Shown: positions 1 to 7,425, counted from the stretch's first letter. The stretch: DNA of 43,759 bases from Flavobacteriaceae bacterium (GCA_029247985.1 JAQWKF010000075.1:1-43759); one strand, 5' to 3'. A program made the numbers and translations. The notes: generated by a model not told the origin, from the letters alone.

Positions 1-86
1 AAAATCTGAAGTGCCTCGTTTTTGGCTCCTTGAGGTTGTATGGAACCTGACAATGGTACACCGCCAGTAACTTTAAAAGCACCCAT
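1..86 (-). CDS. murA: UDP-N-acetylglucosamine 1-carboxyvinyltransferase, N-terminal fragment
   Basis: Only the first 28 codons are inside the window; the gene runs off the left edge. The visible protein starts MGAFKVTGGVPLSGSIQPQG and continues with a GAKNEAL motif, the conserved N-terminal start of MurA enzymes, which transfer enolpyruvate from PEP to UDP-GlcNAc in the first committed step of peptidoglycan synthesis in the cytoplasm. The ATG lies one base after the stop codon of the upstream DUF4290 gene, so the two are probably co-transcribed and translationally coupled. The catalytic Cys region is outside the window. Assignment to the EPSP synthase/MurA superfamily is firm; MurA specifically fits both the GAKN motif and the known flavobacterial DUF4290-murA gene order. 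Confidence 0.85.
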   Translation of the reverse strand, partial: MGAFKVTGGVPLSGSIQPQGAKNEALQI

Positions 87-87
87 T

Positions 88-735
88 TTATTTACGTCGC
101 TGCTTTTGGTTTCGGTAATTCTTATTTTTAGTGTTTCTGGATCCCTTGGCAAAGCGCTTGTTTGTCAAGCGAATTAAGTTTTCCGAAGCAGACAATACCT
201 CGTCTTCCGTATTGATGACAATTTTGCCGTTTGACAGTTCGGCCAAATGACCAAAAATAACTTTGTCTTCAACGGTGTCTTTGTTCCAGTTGAGGAAGCA
301 TTTTTTCATGTGATTCGCAATCACATAGACCAAAGCTTCTTTCAAGTCTCCTTCTTCCCAGTCAACAATTACGTCAATCATGCCCTTAATGTTGTTTCCA
401 TAGAAACGATATTTAGGAAACGATTGCGGATAAGCCAATGGCGTTGGTGGAGCGGCAAGAACTTCAGCATCAGGTTTTGGGAAAGGCGCATCAACATCCA
501 ATTCAAAATTGGACATGATAAAAAGCTGATCCCAAAGTTTGTGCTGAAAATCAGCTACATCTCTTAAGTGTGGGTTTAGATTGCCCATAATACCAATGAT
601 GGCTTGGGCCTGTTTGTTGCGTTCTTCTTTGTTTTCTTCAGCTAAAACTTGCTGAATCATTTTGTGAATGTGGCGGCCATATTCAGGAATGGCTAGCATT
701 GAACGCTCGGTGTTGTATTGAAGATTGTCTATCAA
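88..735 (-). CDS. DUF4290 domain-containing protein
   Basis: A 215-residue protein with the hallmarks of the Bacteroidota-specific DUF4290 family: an N-terminal YNTERS...IPEYGRHI block, a central HLRDVADFQHKLWDQLF segment, and a Lys/Arg/Asn-rich basic tail (about residues 190-215, ending QKQRRK). No signal peptide or membrane segment is seen, so it is probably cytoplasmic; the basic tail could bind nucleic acid, which is inference. The only usable start is TTG at 735: an in-frame TAA lies at 745-747 and the first ATG (codon 13) would cut into the conserved YNTERS block. It sits one base upstream of murA. The biochemical function is unknown. Confidence 0.85.
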   Translation of the reverse strand: MIDNLQYNTERSMLAIPEYGRHIHKMIQQVLAEENKEERNKQAQAIIGIMGNLNPHLRDVADFQHKLWDQLFIMSNFELDVDAPFPKPDAEVLAAPPTPLAYPQSFPKYRFYGNNIKGMIDVIVDWEEGDLKEALVYVIANHMKKCFLNWNKDTVEDKVIFGHLAELSNGKIVINTEDEVLSASENLIRLTNKRFAKGSRNTKNKNYRNQKQRRK

Positions 736-772
736 GAGGGAAATTTATGAGGTAAAACTAATAAAAAATAAA

Positions 773-1063
773 TTAGAGTTGGATGATGTTTGGGATTTTC
801 GATGCTCGTTTGTGTTTTTGAATGATAATATCGGGGCTTCCAAATTTTCCTGCGATGGAAATACTGGTATATTTTCCCTTGCTAGAAGCCCTAACATTAA
901 CCTCTACTTTTTCGTTTTCAAACAACGCCAACAACGTCGCTTTATTCGAATCTGAAGAGGGAATAATAAATTTAAAGACATAAACACCTGGCCATGTATT
1001 GCTTTCTAATAATTGCTGATGAAAACGCTCGTAAAACGAATCGTCTTTAGAATTTTGTTGCAT
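773..1063 (-). CDS. DUF493 family protein
   Basis: A 96-residue protein beginning MQQNSKDDSFYERF. It resembles the DUF493/YbeD family: small cytoplasmic ACT-like alpha/beta proteins with a WPGVYVFKFIIPS strand and a central VNVRASSKGKYTSIS block. The C-terminus (HKRASKIPNIIQL) is a short extension. The frame can be extended to a TTG at 1096, but the ATG at 1063 is preferred because it is preceded by a perfect TATATTTG promoter element (1068-1075), which would lie inside the longer form. YbeD homologues are of uncertain function; a regulatory ligand-binding role is often suspected. It runs divergently from the AAA_28-recQ gene set. Confidence 0.82.
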   Translation of the reverse strand: MQQNSKDDSFYERFHQQLLESNTWPGVYVFKFIIPSSDSNKATLLALFENEKVEVNVRASSKGKYTSISIAGKFGSPDIIIQKHKRASKIPNIIQL

Positions 1064-1067
1064 TAGG

Positions 1068-1075
1068 CAAATATA
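1068..1075 (-). promoter_or_regulatory. Bacteroidota -7 box upstream of the DUF493 gene
   Basis: Perfect TATATTTG match to TAnnTTTG, ending only 4 bases before the ATG at 1063. No clean -33 TTTG is present at the usual spacing, though TTG triplets lie at 1091-1096. The transcript would have almost no leader. Confidence 0.55.
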
Positions 1076-1112
1076 CAGTTTTAGATAAGGCAACAATTAA
1101 CGACATTTGTGT

Positions 1113-1643
1113 ATGCTTGAACACAAAAGAATCGTGTTGACTGGAGGGCCATCAAGTGGCAAAACGAGTCTAATGAATCACATTCACCATTCAGACATAC
1201 ACTGTTTCGAAGAAGTGTCTAGAGATGTCATAAGCGATGCGCAAGGCAAAGGAGTCGAGCAACCCTTCTTGGACAACCCACTGGCTTTTAGCGAAGCCCT
1301 TTTTGAGCGCCGATTACATGACTATTTTGAGGATACAAAAAACATAAATCATGTTTATGATAGGGGCATACACGATGTTGTAGCTTATCTAAACGCTATT
1401 GGAGATGATGTTCCTTGTGGTATGTTGGAGGATTGCAGCAATTACTTATATGATACCGTTTTTGTATTTCCACCATGGGAAGCGATTTATATACAAGATG
1501 CAGAACGCATAGAGGTATTTGAGCAGGCAAAACATTTTCATAAGGCGCTAGTAGAGACTTATACCGATTTTGGCATGCAATGTATCGAAGTACCAAAAGC
1601 TAGTATTGAAGAAAGACTTCGTTTTATCTCAGATCTGCTATGA
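1113..1643 (+). CDS. AAA_28-type P-loop ATPase/kinase-like protein
   Basis: From the ATG at 1113 the protein has 176 residues. It carries a Walker A loop GGPSSGKTS at residues 11-19, a VYDRGIHDVVAYL segment in mid-protein and an FVFPPW...IYIQDAER block, the pattern of the AAA_28 family, which is related to the ribosylnicotinamide kinase half of NadR. It is thus likely a small cytoplasmic nucleoside or nucleotide kinase-like ATPase; the substrate cannot be told. Its stop overlaps the recQ start by ATGA (1640-1643), implying translational coupling. A near-match to the -7 box (GACATTTG, 1102-1109) ends 3 bases before the start. A TTG at 1107 is an alternative but less likely start. Confidence 0.8.
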   Translation: MLEHKRIVLTGGPSSGKTSLMNHIHHSDIHCFEEVSRDVISDAQGKGVEQPFLDNPLAFSEALFERRLHDYFEDTKNINHVYDRGIHDVVAYLNAIGDDVPCGMLEDCSNYLYDTVFVFPPWEAIYIQDAERIEVFEQAKHFHKALVETYTDFGMQCIEVPKASIEERLRFISDLL

Positions 1644-3493
1644 AAAATAACATATATGATGTGTTAAAAAGCCATTGGAATGTCTTGGAATTTCGCCAAG
1701 GACAAAAAGAAGCCATAACTGCCGTTTTAGACGCAAAAGACTGCCTCGTTGTATTGCCAACAGGCGGTGGCAAAAGTTTGTGCTACCAATTGCCAGCCCT
1801 TACAAAAACAGGTGTATGTGTTGTTATAAGTCCATTGATAGCCCTTATGAGCGGTCAAGTTGAAAGCCTTAAGAAAAAGGGGGTTCGCGCCATGAACCTG
1901 TCCGGCCCTATGCGCGAAGATGACCTAGTTACTGCACTAGACAATTGTAAATTTGGTGAATTTAAATTTTTATACCTATCACCCGAACGGGCGCAACACC
2001 CATTAGTTCAAGATCGGTTATCTGAAATGCAAGTCAGTCTGCTGGCCATTGACGAAGCCCACTGCATTTCAGAATGGGGACATGACTTCAGACCTACTTA
2101 CCGGGAAATTATAAGATTAAAAAACAGACTCCACAACACACCAACAATTGCCCTAACCGCAACGGCTACCAAAAGAGTTAAAGAAGATATTTGCAGCGTA
2201 CTTGAGCTAGCAAAACCCGTGCAAATAACAGATTCGTTTGATAGAAAAAATATTGAAATTAGGGTACTTAGAACTGCGAATAAGCTAGAAGCCATTTCAG
2301 AAGCACTAGCACCAAAAGGAACGCCTGCAATTGTGTATGCCGGAACAAGAAAAAGCGTTGAACTTTTAAGCAATCACTTAAACAATATGGGGCATCAGAC
2401 TGGTTTTTTCCACGGAGGTGTATTAACTAAAGAAAAACGTATCTCAAATTGGATGCAAGAAAAAACACCTGTCATGGTAGCCACTTCGGCATTCGGCATG
2501 GGGATTGACAAGGCAAATATACAACGCGTTGTTCACGCCACGCTTCCCTTTAGTATGGAGCAATACTATCAAGAAATTGGACGTTGTGGTAGAGACGGAG
2601 GTGCCGCAAAAGCCACCTTGCTTGTTGAAGATGGAGATGACCAAAAGCTGTGGAACAGCACAACCATTAGTATCCCAAGCGCTACGGTCATAAAGAAAAC
2701 ATACAAGCACCTATGCCATTATTTTGACATCGCCTATGGCGAAAAACCAAATGATATTTTGGTGTTTAATCACGCTCTTTTTTGTGAACGCTATGGATTA
2801 AAGCTCAGAACCACCTATCATGTACTCAAAGTATTGGAGCGTGGGCAGTTACTTACACTTACTCAGTATGACAAACCAAAAACTACCTTAAAATTACTGC
2901 ACAAACACTTAAAGCAAGAGCATATATTGGTGGATTATTTATTGCGAAACATAGGTGGTATTACTGAACGCTTTCAAGACATCAGCTTAGACAATATAGC
3001 AATGAAAAGCGGCGTGGGTTTACGCAATGCTATCGCGTGCCTAAAGCAATTAGAAAAACAAGGAGATGCAGAAGTACAACAACTCCATGCAGATAGTGGG
3101 ATTACGTTTCATGCTCCCAGAGAAGATAGCATAAGCTTAATGCCTGTATTCCATCAATTAAATGCAATTATGAAAGAAAAAAAGCGTTTGACTGGTGCCG
3201 TTTGGGAATACGTAACTGCCAATACTTGCTATCGAAAAAAATTATTGAATTACTTTGGTGAGACCCATAAAAAATATTGTGGCAAGTGCTCTAACTGTTT
3301 AGATAAAAAAAGTCCAACAGCCAAAACAATCCGATACCTAATAAAAACACTCTCCTCTGAAGATACACTATCTTTGGAACAGTTATGTGAGGTTGCGCCA
3401 TTTGACAGAGTACAGCTGGCGCTGGCCCTAGACGAAATGTGTGCTGAAGAAATGGTAATACAAGAAATACCAAACCAATACAAGCTGATATGA
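1640..3493 (+). CDS. recQ: ATP-dependent DNA helicase RecQ
   Basis: A 617-residue superfamily 2 helicase that unwinds DNA 3' to 5' in recombinational repair and replication-fork rescue. Visible motifs: motif 0 FRQGQKEAI near residue 18, Walker A PTGGGKS at 40-46, DEAHCISEWGHDFRP at 138-152, SAFGMGIDK, and QEIGRCGRDG (motif VI). The RecQ zinc-binding segment with four Cys (CYRKKLLNYFGE...YCGKCSNC) lies near residues 525-553. After it comes only a short winged-helix-like tail; I do not recognise an HRDC domain, so this is the shorter architecture. The start overlaps the AAA_28 gene by ATGA and the stop overlaps fmt by ATGA. Confidence 0.95.
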   Translation: MKNNIYDVLKSHWNVLEFRQGQKEAITAVLDAKDCLVVLPTGGGKSLCYQLPALTKTGVCVVISPLIALMSGQVESLKKKGVRAMNLSGPMREDDLVTALDNCKFGEFKFLYLSPERAQHPLVQDRLSEMQVSLLAIDEAHCISEWGHDFRPTYREIIRLKNRLHNTPTIALTATATKRVKEDICSVLELAKPVQITDSFDRKNIEIRVLRTANKLEAISEALAPKGTPAIVYAGTRKSVELLSNHLNNMGHQTGFFHGGVLTKEKRISNWMQEKTPVMVATSAFGMGIDKANIQRVVHATLPFSMEQYYQEIGRCGRDGGAAKATLLVEDGDDQKLWNSTTISIPSATVIKKTYKHLCHYFDIAYGEKPNDILVFNHALFCERYGLKLRTTYHVLKVLERGQLLTLTQYDKPKTTLKLLHKHLKQEHILVDYLLRNIGGITERFQDISLDNIAMKSGVGLRNAIACLKQLEKQGDAEVQQLHADSGITFHAPREDSISLMPVFHQLNAIMKEKKRLTGAVWEYVTANTCYRKKLLNYFGETHKKYCGKCSNCLDKKSPTAKTIRYLIKTLSSEDTLSLEQLCEVAPFDRVQLALALDEMCAEEMVIQEIPNQYKLI

Positions 3494-4443
3494 GTAAATC
3501 CTTACGTGTTGTTTTTATGGGAACTCCCGCTTTTGCGGTGTCTGGACTTCAGAGCATAGTGGAAAGCCAGCACAAGCTTGTTGGTATTGTTACCGCACCT
3601 GATCGCCCCGCTGGACGTGGAAAAAAAATGCGGTACTCAGCTGTAAAAGATGTCGCACTTGAATACAATATTCCGCTTTATCAACCTGAAAAACTATCAT
3701 CACTGGAAACGGTTACGCAACTTGCCGCATTGAATGCAGATGTTTTTGTTGTTGTTGCCTTTAGAATGTTGCCAAAAGTAATTTGGGAGTTACCAAAATT
3801 AGGGACTTTTAACTTACACGCATCTCTCCTACCCCAGTATCGAGGTGCTGCGCCCATACATTGGTCCATAATAAATGGGGAGCAAGCATCTGGACTCACA
3901 ACCTTTTTAATTGATGATAAAATTGACACAGGTGCCATTTTACTTCAAAAAAAGCTGGATATATTACCTGAAGATACCATGGGCATATTAAGTGAACGTA
4001 TGCAAACTCACGCTGGCGAACTGATCATCGCTACTCTAGATGGATTGGCATCGGGAACCCTAAAGCCCATACCGCAGGAAGAAACAGAAACCATAAAGGC
4101 AGCGCCAAAGCTAAAAAGGGAGAATACCCAAATTGACTGGTGTCAGCCGGGGCAACACATCGTGCAATTTATCCGTGGACTAAATCCATTTCCAACAGCA
4201 TGGACTTTGATGGAAAATAATGCGGAAACCATACAGGTAAAAATCCATGACGCACACTTTGTTTCAGAAACACCCAAGGAAAAGCCTGGACACATTACAG
4301 TAAAAAACAAGGAACTTTACGTAAGTGTTGCAGACGGATATATTTATATAAATAAGCTGCAATTACCTAACAAAAAAAGTATGGAAACTAGAGCATTATT
4401 AAATGGGTTTATGTTTTCCACAACTGCTCGTTTTATATCATGA
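3490..4443 (+). CDS. fmt: Methionyl-tRNA formyltransferase
   Basis: A 317-residue enzyme that formylates the amino group of Met on initiator tRNA using 10-formyl-THF. The catalytic triad falls at Asn108, His110 and Asp146, with the SLLPQYRGAAPIHW signature at residues 112-125 and IDDKIDTGAI at 141-150. The N-terminal Rossmann half starts RVVFMGTPAFAV, and a C-terminal OB-like domain follows. Length is normal. It is the third gene of an ATGA-coupled series (start overlaps recQ, stop overlaps yqgE). Its functional partner, peptide deformylase, is also in the window (33632-34222) but in a separate transcription unit. Confidence 0.96.
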   Translation: MSKSLRVVFMGTPAFAVSGLQSIVESQHKLVGIVTAPDRPAGRGKKMRYSAVKDVALEYNIPLYQPEKLSSLETVTQLAALNADVFVVVAFRMLPKVIWELPKLGTFNLHASLLPQYRGAAPIHWSIINGEQASGLTTFLIDDKIDTGAILLQKKLDILPEDTMGILSERMQTHAGELIIATLDGLASGTLKPIPQEETETIKAAPKLKRENTQIDWCQPGQHIVQFIRGLNPFPTAWTLMENNAETIQVKIHDAHFVSETPKEKPGHITVKNKELYVSVADGYIYINKLQLPNKKSMETRALLNGFMFSTTARFIS

Positions 4444-4970
4444 TTGGGAAATTACTTATTGCGCATCCATCTCTTCTAGGGGACCCCGCATTTGGCAGAA
4501 GCGTGATTCTTATGGCAGATCACAATAATGACAGTTCGTTGGGTTTTGTTGTAAACCAACCCACCCATTACAGTTTAAATGAATTGATTCCTGAGCTAAC
4601 CATAGACTTGCCCATTTATCAAGGTGGACCCGTAGATACCGATAGCTTGTTTTACATACATACCCTGAAAGATTTGCCCAATGCTCAAGCCATTGGAAAC
4701 AACTTGTTTTGGGGTGGTGACTTGGAGACACTTCAAGAAGCAATAATCAAGAAAAAAATAGCTCCTCATCAGCTACGGTTTTTTTTGGGATATAGCGGAT
4801 GGGGCAAAGGGCAACTACGACAGGAATACAATGAAAAAAGCTGGCTGTTGATTAAAAACAGCTATAATATTTTTGAGAAGGAGGAGCAGCTTTGGGGAAA
4901 CATCATGCGAGACTTGGGAGGTGAATACGCCTTATATGCTACTGCACCTAAGCATCCTGGCTTGAATTAA
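4440..4970 (+). CDS. YqgE/AlgH family protein (UPF0301)
   Basis: A 176-residue cytoplasmic protein with the family N-terminus LLIAHPSLLGDPAFGRSVIL, the GFVVNQPT block, YQGGPVDTDSLFYIHT and the GYSGWGKGQL motif. Members fold as a compact alpha/beta domain. AlgH was named from alginate regulation in Pseudomonas, but the molecular function is unresolved. The start overlaps fmt by ATGA. Its 3' end overlaps the oppositely transcribed class IV aminotransferase by 23 bases, so there is no intergenic terminator. Confidence 0.92.
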   Translation: MIGKLLIAHPSLLGDPAFGRSVILMADHNNDSSLGFVVNQPTHYSLNELIPELTIDLPIYQGGPVDTDSLFYIHTLKDLPNAQAIGNNLFWGGDLETLQEAIIKKKIAPHQLRFFLGYSGWGKGQLRQEYNEKSWLLIKNSYNIFEKEEQLWGNIMRDLGGEYALYATAPKHPGLN

Positions 4971-5796
4971 CCCAATCAAAAAGTCCTTGTTGAAGTTTTT
5001 GGCTTATGGACTTTTCATACGTTGTCCTGCGATAGCTACTAACTGGTTGAATTCCAACAATTGCATTGGTCATAAAGAGTTCTTGCACTCGCTGTAAGTC
5101 AAAAGGCGAAATGGGCTCTTCCACACAAGAAACTTCTAATTTTTTAGCAATTCGTATGATTTGCTTGCGCATAATGCCATCCAAACATCCAGAAGTTATA
5201 GGCGGTGTAAGAAGTTTTCCATCTTCTACGACAAAAAGATTGCCATTGAGAAATTCAACAACTTCCTTTTCATCATTAACCAATATACCATTATCAAAGC
5301 CTTGTTCTTGCATAAAAATACTACCGATAACTTGCAATGCTTTGTTGTTAGACTTGAGGTTTGATAACATACTTTTTTGCAAATAGTAGTCGTTAAACAA
5401 CTCAACTTTATATGTTTCAGCAGCCAAGTAATATGCTGAGTCAAGTGCTTTAGCTTCTATTACATAACCAACTTCTCTTGTGTTTGGCAAATAAGCACCC
5501 CCATCTTTTCGATAAACGGTCAAACGGATACGCCATGCTGCTGCTATTTCACTTTGGGCTTCTATCACGCGCAAACACTCTTGCTCCAGAAACTCTGGGG
5601 TAAAGGTCATCGGTATGTCCATGCGAAAAATACGCATCGCAGCCATAAGCCTAAAATAGTGGTCTTCCCAAAAATGAATATGGTCTTGGCTGTAGCGCAA
5701 AGTTTCAAAGACTGCATCTCCGTAAAGCAAACCACGATTGTGTACTGTAAAAACAGGCGACTGAGTTGAAGTAAGCGCGCCGTTATGGTTTATCAT
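4948..5796 (-). CDS. Class IV aminotransferase (IlvE/PabC-like PLP enzyme)
   Basis: A 282-residue fold-type IV PLP enzyme. Features: FTVHNRGLLYGDAVFETLRY near residues 16-35 (the D(G)xF block), the PLP lysine at about Lys148 in SNLKSNN, EVVEFLNGNLFVV in the cofactor-binding loop, and MTNAIVGIQPV near the C-terminus. The family includes branched-chain aminotransferase, D-amino acid aminotransferase and 4-amino-4-deoxychorismate lyase. The short length, LKSNN lysine motif and absence of the long BCAT N-terminus favour a PabC-like role in folate synthesis, but the sequence does not settle it. It is one base downstream of the START-like gene, in an apparent two-gene operon, and converges on yqgE with a 23-base overlap. 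Confidence 0.85.
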   Translation of the reverse strand: MINHNGALTSTQSPVFTVHNRGLLYGDAVFETLRYSQDHIHFWEDHYFRLMAAMRIFRMDIPMTFTPEFLEQECLRVIEAQSEIAAAWRIRLTVYRKDGGAYLPNTREVGYVIEAKALDSAYYLAAETYKVELFNDYYLQKSMLSNLKSNNKALQVIGSIFMQEQGFDNGILVNDEKEVVEFLNGNLFVVEDGKLLTPPITSGCLDGIMRKQIIRIAKKLEVSCVEEPISPFDLQRVQELFMTNAIVGIQPVSSYRRTTYEKSISQKLQQGLFDWVNSSQDA

Positions 5797-5797
5797 A

Positions 5798-6187
5798 TTA
5801 CGAAGAACCTAAAACTTGTTTTAAATCACCTATTTGGCTTTCCCAAAGCATTTTGGTTTCTTCAACTTCATCTTCATCGGCAAAATCCGTAACCACCACA
5901 GAAACGTCCTTGGTGATTTCATCTACCACGATGCGCATTTCAAAGTAACAATCGTCCTGATCATCATCGCCGTTTAACCAGCGAAAGCGAACAAATTCAT
6001 TTGCCTTCTTTTTGAGAAGAAGTGCCTCTTCTTCAGAGTCATCCCAAAAAAAGGTATATTTCTCTGTTCGTGCATTGACATTGTCAGCAAACCATTCTGA
6101 GAGACCAGATGGGGTGTGCATGTACTGATAGAGAAGCTGCGGGGAGGCTTGAATAACAAATTCAATCTCGAATTGTATTTTTGACAT
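5798..6187 (-). CDS. START-like/SRPBCC domain protein
   Basis: A 129-residue protein beginning MSKIQFEIEFVIQASPQLLYQY, with a SGLSEWFADNV turn and an acidic C-terminal half (TDFADEDEVEETKMLW). This is the Bacteroidota START-like (AHA1/SRPBCC helix-grip) family: small soluble proteins with a hydrophobic cavity whose ligand is unknown. A TTG at 6205 would add six residues; the ATG at 6187 fits the family start better. A near -7 box (TATATTGG, 6202-6209) lies just upstream. It leads the operon with the class IV aminotransferase. Confidence 0.82.
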   Translation of the reverse strand: MSKIQFEIEFVIQASPQLLYQYMHTPSGLSEWFADNVNARTEKYTFFWDDSEEEALLLKKKANEFVRFRWLNGDDDQDDCYFEMRIVVDEITKDVSVVVTDFADEDEVEETKMLWESQIGDLKQVLGSS

Positions 6188-6274
6188 AAGTAATAAAATG
6201 TCCAATATATAGATTTATGATGACCTTTAAAAGAAATGATTGAAAAACCAAGATAAAATGGAAAAACAAATTGT

Positions 6275-6282
6275 TATATTTG
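6275..6282 (+). promoter_or_regulatory. -7 box of the tRNA-Met promoter
   Basis: Perfect TATATTTG. The tRNA starts 9 bases downstream at 6292, the expected distance for a transcription start at or just before the mature 5' end. A -33 TTTG at the usual spacing was not found. Confidence 0.65.
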
Positions 6283-6291
6283 CGCCGTTTT

Positions 6292-6365
6292 GGCGAGGTA
6301 GCTCAGCCGGTTAGAGCGTCGGATTCATAACCCGGAGGTCGGGAGTTCAAGTCTCCCTCTCGCTA
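6292..6365 (+). tRNA. tRNA-Met (CAT anticodon)
   Basis: The 74-base sequence folds as a cloverleaf: acceptor GGCGAGG pairing with TCTCGCT (G-U at both ends), D-arm GCTC...GAGC, anticodon loop TTCATAA (anticodon CAT), T-arm GGGAG-TTCAAGT-CTCCC, discriminator A. The top pair of the anticodon stem is an A-C mismatch. CCA is not encoded, so the CCA-adding enzyme at 42040 is needed. The anticodon stem lacks the three consecutive G-C pairs of initiator tRNA, and G1-U72 is a paired end, so elongator Met is preferred over initiator. A lysidine-modified tRNA-Ile2 cannot be fully excluded. Confidence 0.93.
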
Positions 6366-6367
6366 CT

Positions 6368-6394
6368 AAAAACCCTCTTTATGAGGGTTTTTTT
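6368..6394 (+). terminator. Rho-independent terminator of tRNA-Met
   Basis: AACCCTC (6371-6377) pairs with GAGGGTT (6383-6389) around a five-base loop and is followed by a T run to 6394, directly after the tRNA. Flanking A and T runs let the stem extend further. Confidence 0.85.
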
Positions 6395-6498
6395 GGATTT
6401 TGGTTAAGCCAATACCCGTCAGACAACTCCAAAGCAAAACAAACACCACCTAGGAATCCTTCAACGAAGGCAACGCTCAATTAATTTAAAGATTAGTT
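6395..6498. other. Short non-coding gap between tRNA terminator and sigma promoter
   Basis: About 100 bases with no convincing gene. It holds a five-base hairpin (CCTTC-AAC-GAAGG, 6458-6470) to which I assign no function. Confidence 0.4.
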
Positions 6499-6526
6499 AA
6501 AACTTTTTTACTTTTATTAGGTCTAA
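6499..6526 (+). promoter_or_regulatory. Candidate ECF-sigma promoter of the sigma-factor gene
   Basis: AAAACTT (6499-6505), a 15-base spacer, then GTCTAA (6521-6526). The boxes resemble -35 (GGAACTT) and -10 (TCTRA) elements of extracytoplasmic sigma factors rather than the TAnnTTTG housekeeping type. The same boxes with the same spacing recur at 7398-7425. A start of transcription near 6532 leaves about 10 bases before the TTG at 6543. Confidence 0.6.
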
Positions 6527-6542
6527 TGACTAAAGATGCGTC

Positions 6543-7085
6543 TTGCAGCAGGAAAACCACATCATTGATCAACTTAAAAACAAGCAGTATGATAGGGCGG
6601 TTAGTGCCATTTCAGAACTGTATCACGAGATGCTCTATTGGCACATACGAAAACTTGTCAGGAAGCATCAAGATGCCGATGATGTGCTTCAAAATACCTA
6701 CATCAGAATTTTTAAGGGATTAAAATCTTTTAAATTTCGAAGTAGTGTTAAAACCTGGTGTTTTCGAATTGCGTATAACGAGTCTATGAGGTTACTCCAA
6801 AAGCAACAGAAACAAGAGTACACCAATGGCGAAGGGGATTTAACAGATCATCTAAACAAACTCACTGCTGATCCCTATTTTGATCTAGACTCTGTAAGCT
6901 ATGCCTTTCATGAATCTTTGCTTAAACTCCCTGAAAAGCAACAACGCATTTTTCAAATGAAATATTTTGACGAACTCACATTTGATGAAATCGCTGAAAT
7001 CACAACATGGAATAAAAATTCCATAAAAACAGCATTCTATGCTGCCAAAGAAAAAATTATAATTCATGTAAAAGCAACCGTATGA
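6543..7085 (+). CDS. ECF-type RNA polymerase sigma factor (sigma-70 family)
   Basis: A 180-residue cytoplasmic sigma factor with region 2 at about residues 25-90 (DADDVLQNTYIRIFKGLKSF, then the VKTWCFRIAYNESMRLL -10-recognition helix) and region 4 at about 118-173 (LLKLPEKQQRIFQMKY...LTFDEIAEIT, then an NSIKTAFYAAKEK recognition helix). No region 1.1 or 3 is present, as in ECF factors. The start is TTG: an in-frame TAA sits at 6531-6533, and the first in-frame ATG would remove part of region 2. The gene overlaps the next by ATGA (7082-7085). The candidate promoter at 6499-6526 is shared with the downstream Spy-like gene, suggesting autoregulation. ECF subgroup is undetermined. Confidence 0.9.
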   Translation: MQQENHIIDQLKNKQYDRAVSAISELYHEMLYWHIRKLVRKHQDADDVLQNTYIRIFKGLKSFKFRSSVKTWCFRIAYNESMRLLQKQQKQEYTNGEGDLTDHLNKLTADPYFDLDSVSYAFHESLLKLPEKQQRIFQMKYFDELTFDEIAEITTWNKNSIKTAFYAAKEKIIIHVKATV

Positions 7086-7396
7086 ATTCGAAACATATAC
7101 ATAAAGAACAACTGGGCTACGAAGTGCCCGAAGGCTACTTTGAGTCTTCAAAAAGAGATATGCTACATTTCTTGCATAAAGAAGAAAAAAAGACATCTGT
7201 CTTTTTTGGCACGAAGACCATACTCGCCTCTGCTGTACTTGGCATTATGGCATTTGTGTTCTTATTGAATCAAAAGCAACAACTCACCAATTACGAAATA
7301 AATACATTTGAGGAGCTAACCATTGAATCTTTAGAAGTGAGTGACGAAGCTTTTGATGATTGGTTCGATGAAAAATTTGTTTTTAGCGAGGTCTAA
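7082..7396 (+). CDS. Single-pass membrane protein, candidate anti-sigma factor
   Basis: A 104-residue protein whose start overlaps the sigma gene by ATGA, so the two are probably made in a set ratio. The N-terminal 40 residues are soluble and contain VPEGYFESSKRDMLHFL, a P-x-x-YF motif that often follows ECF sigma genes in flavobacteria. One hydrophobic segment spans residues 46-63, followed by an acidic, probably periplasmic, tail (VSDEAFDDWFDEKF). Context and topology suggest a cytoplasmic sigma-binding segment tethered to the inner membrane; no ZAS zinc motif (HxxxCxxC) is present. The role is inferred from position and topology, not from a recognised family. Confidence 0.65.
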   Translation: MNSKHIHKEQLGYEVPEGYFESSKRDMLHFLHKEEKKTSVFFGTKTILASAVLGIMAFVFLLNQKQQLTNYEINTFEELTIESLEVSDEAFDDWFDEKFVFSEV

Positions 7397-7397
7397 T

Positions 7398-7425
7398 AAA
7401 ACTTTTTACAAAACAGCAGGTCTAA
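7398..7425 (+). promoter_or_regulatory. Candidate ECF-sigma promoter of the Spy-like gene
   Basis: AAAACTT (7398-7404), 15 bases, then GTCTAA (7420-7425): the same boxes and spacing as 6499-6526. The identity extends to AAAACTTTTT on the left and AGGTCTAA on the right, while the spacers differ. It lies between the anti-sigma candidate (stop at 7396) and the ATG at 7451. Confidence 0.6.

Noticed and set aside
6458..6470. Small hairpin CCTTC-AAC-GAAGG between the tRNA terminator and the sigma promoter
   Set aside because: Five base pairs with no T run and no neighbouring function; expected by chance.
7389..7396. A third GTCTAA, at the end of the anti-sigma candidate gene
   Set aside because: It coincides with the final codons and stop (GAG GTC TAA), and the matching upstream position reads GAAAATT, only 5 of 7 to AAAACTT. 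Coding constraint explains it.
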